Source: JAVBMU01 sp031552185 (GTDB taxonomy: Bacteria > Actinomycetota > Actinomycetes > Actinomycetales > Cellulomonadaceae). From it: a DNA stretch of 64,000 nucleotides. Numbering within the stretch: position 1 is the stretch's first letter; each line of letters starts with the position of its first letter. Where the stretch lies: assembly GCA_031552185.1 (NCBI GenBank), contig JAVBMU010000024.1, positions 1-64,000 of the forward strand. Direction: 5' to 3'. The notes below the pieces were generated by a model that was not told where the DNA came from, did not search any database, and saw nothing but the letters and a program-made list of their open reading frames with translations. Shown piece by piece: positions 63,934-64,000 of this stretch. A program made the translations under genes and the position numbers.

Positions 63934-64000
63934 ATGGTGAGGTCGAGTTGCCGGGGGCGGGCGGGCTTCGCCCTGCCGGTCGGCGCGCGACCGGCCCCGA
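63934..64000 (+). CDS. Possible start of a plus-strand gene, cut by the window end
   Basis: An ATG with GAGGAG five bases upstream opens a frame (MVRSSCRGRAGFALPVGARP) that runs off the window. TAGACT at 63860-63865 could be its -10. Only 22 codons are visible, so neither product nor reality of the gene can be judged. Confidence 0.35.
   Translation, partial: MVRSSCRGRAGFALPVGARPAP

Overview
The window is chromosomal DNA of a very GC-rich actinomycete. The evidence is the integration host factor gene mihF, a PriA with degenerate helicase motifs, a mycobacterial-type type 2 OMP decarboxylase, a PyrR-binding leader on pyrR, a TCGAAC-N4-GTTCGA SOS box, and the classical actinobacterial order hisS / aspS / rarA / rpsD / alaS / ruvX / mltG / aroE / aroC-aroK-aroB / aroQ / efp-nusB / pyrR-pyrB-pyrC / carA-carB / pyrF / mihF-gmk-rpoZ / coaBC-metK-priA / fmt-rsmB. 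Genus cannot be fixed from the sequence alone. Almost all genes are on the minus strand, so the biological reading order runs from position 64000 down to 1.

Layout from the right. 63.9-58.4 kb: a metallo-beta-lactamase fold hydrolase, hisS, an intein-like (Hint plus degenerate LAGLIDADG) protein behind a perfect SOS box, and aspS. 58.2-49.8 kb: a plus-strand MMPL transporter, rarA, rpsD, two small membrane proteins and alaS. 49.8-43.3 kb: ruvX-mltG-aroE, a plus-strand prepilin peptidase, then aroC-aroK-aroB, giving most of the shikimate pathway. 43.3-38.2 kb: a plus-strand MFS transporter and glycerophosphodiesterase, then aroQ, a SatD-like regulator with a small membrane protein, and efp-nusB. 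37.9-31.0 kb: accessory genes between nusB and pyrR, namely a 3-ketosteroid-dehydrogenase-like flavoprotein, a two-component system with a PepSY protein, and an ABC1 kinase. 31.0-21.7 kb: a complete pyrimidine cluster pyrR-pyrB-pyrC-(PH-like)-carA-carB-pyrF. 21.6-16.8 kb: a protein tyrosine phosphatase, mihF, gmk, rpoZ, coaBC, metK. 16.8-4.4 kb: priA and a HAD phosphatase, then a complete type I Wadjet anti-plasmid operon jetA-jetB-jetC-jetD, then fmt-rsmB. 4.4-0.4 kb: a fused relic of an OmpA gene and a DUF3618-like gene, followed by an OmpA lipoprotein, a DUF3060 lipoprotein and a two-component system. Both lipoproteins carry repeats with a period of about 17 residues.

The most notable elements are four. 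(1) The Wadjet operon sits exactly in the normally tight priA-fmt interval. (2) The intein-like gene lies directly under a LexA-type operator, and no host protein is recognisable around it. (3) A candidate envelope module joins two repeat-rich lipoproteins to a sensor/regulator pair, with a decayed paralogue beside it. (4) The SatD-like operon has an array of ATCAAGC half-sites and a palindrome over its -10. A recurrent TAnnnT-N6/7-start codon arrangement suggests many leaderless transcripts. No tRNA, rRNA, CRISPR array, IS element or transposase was found.
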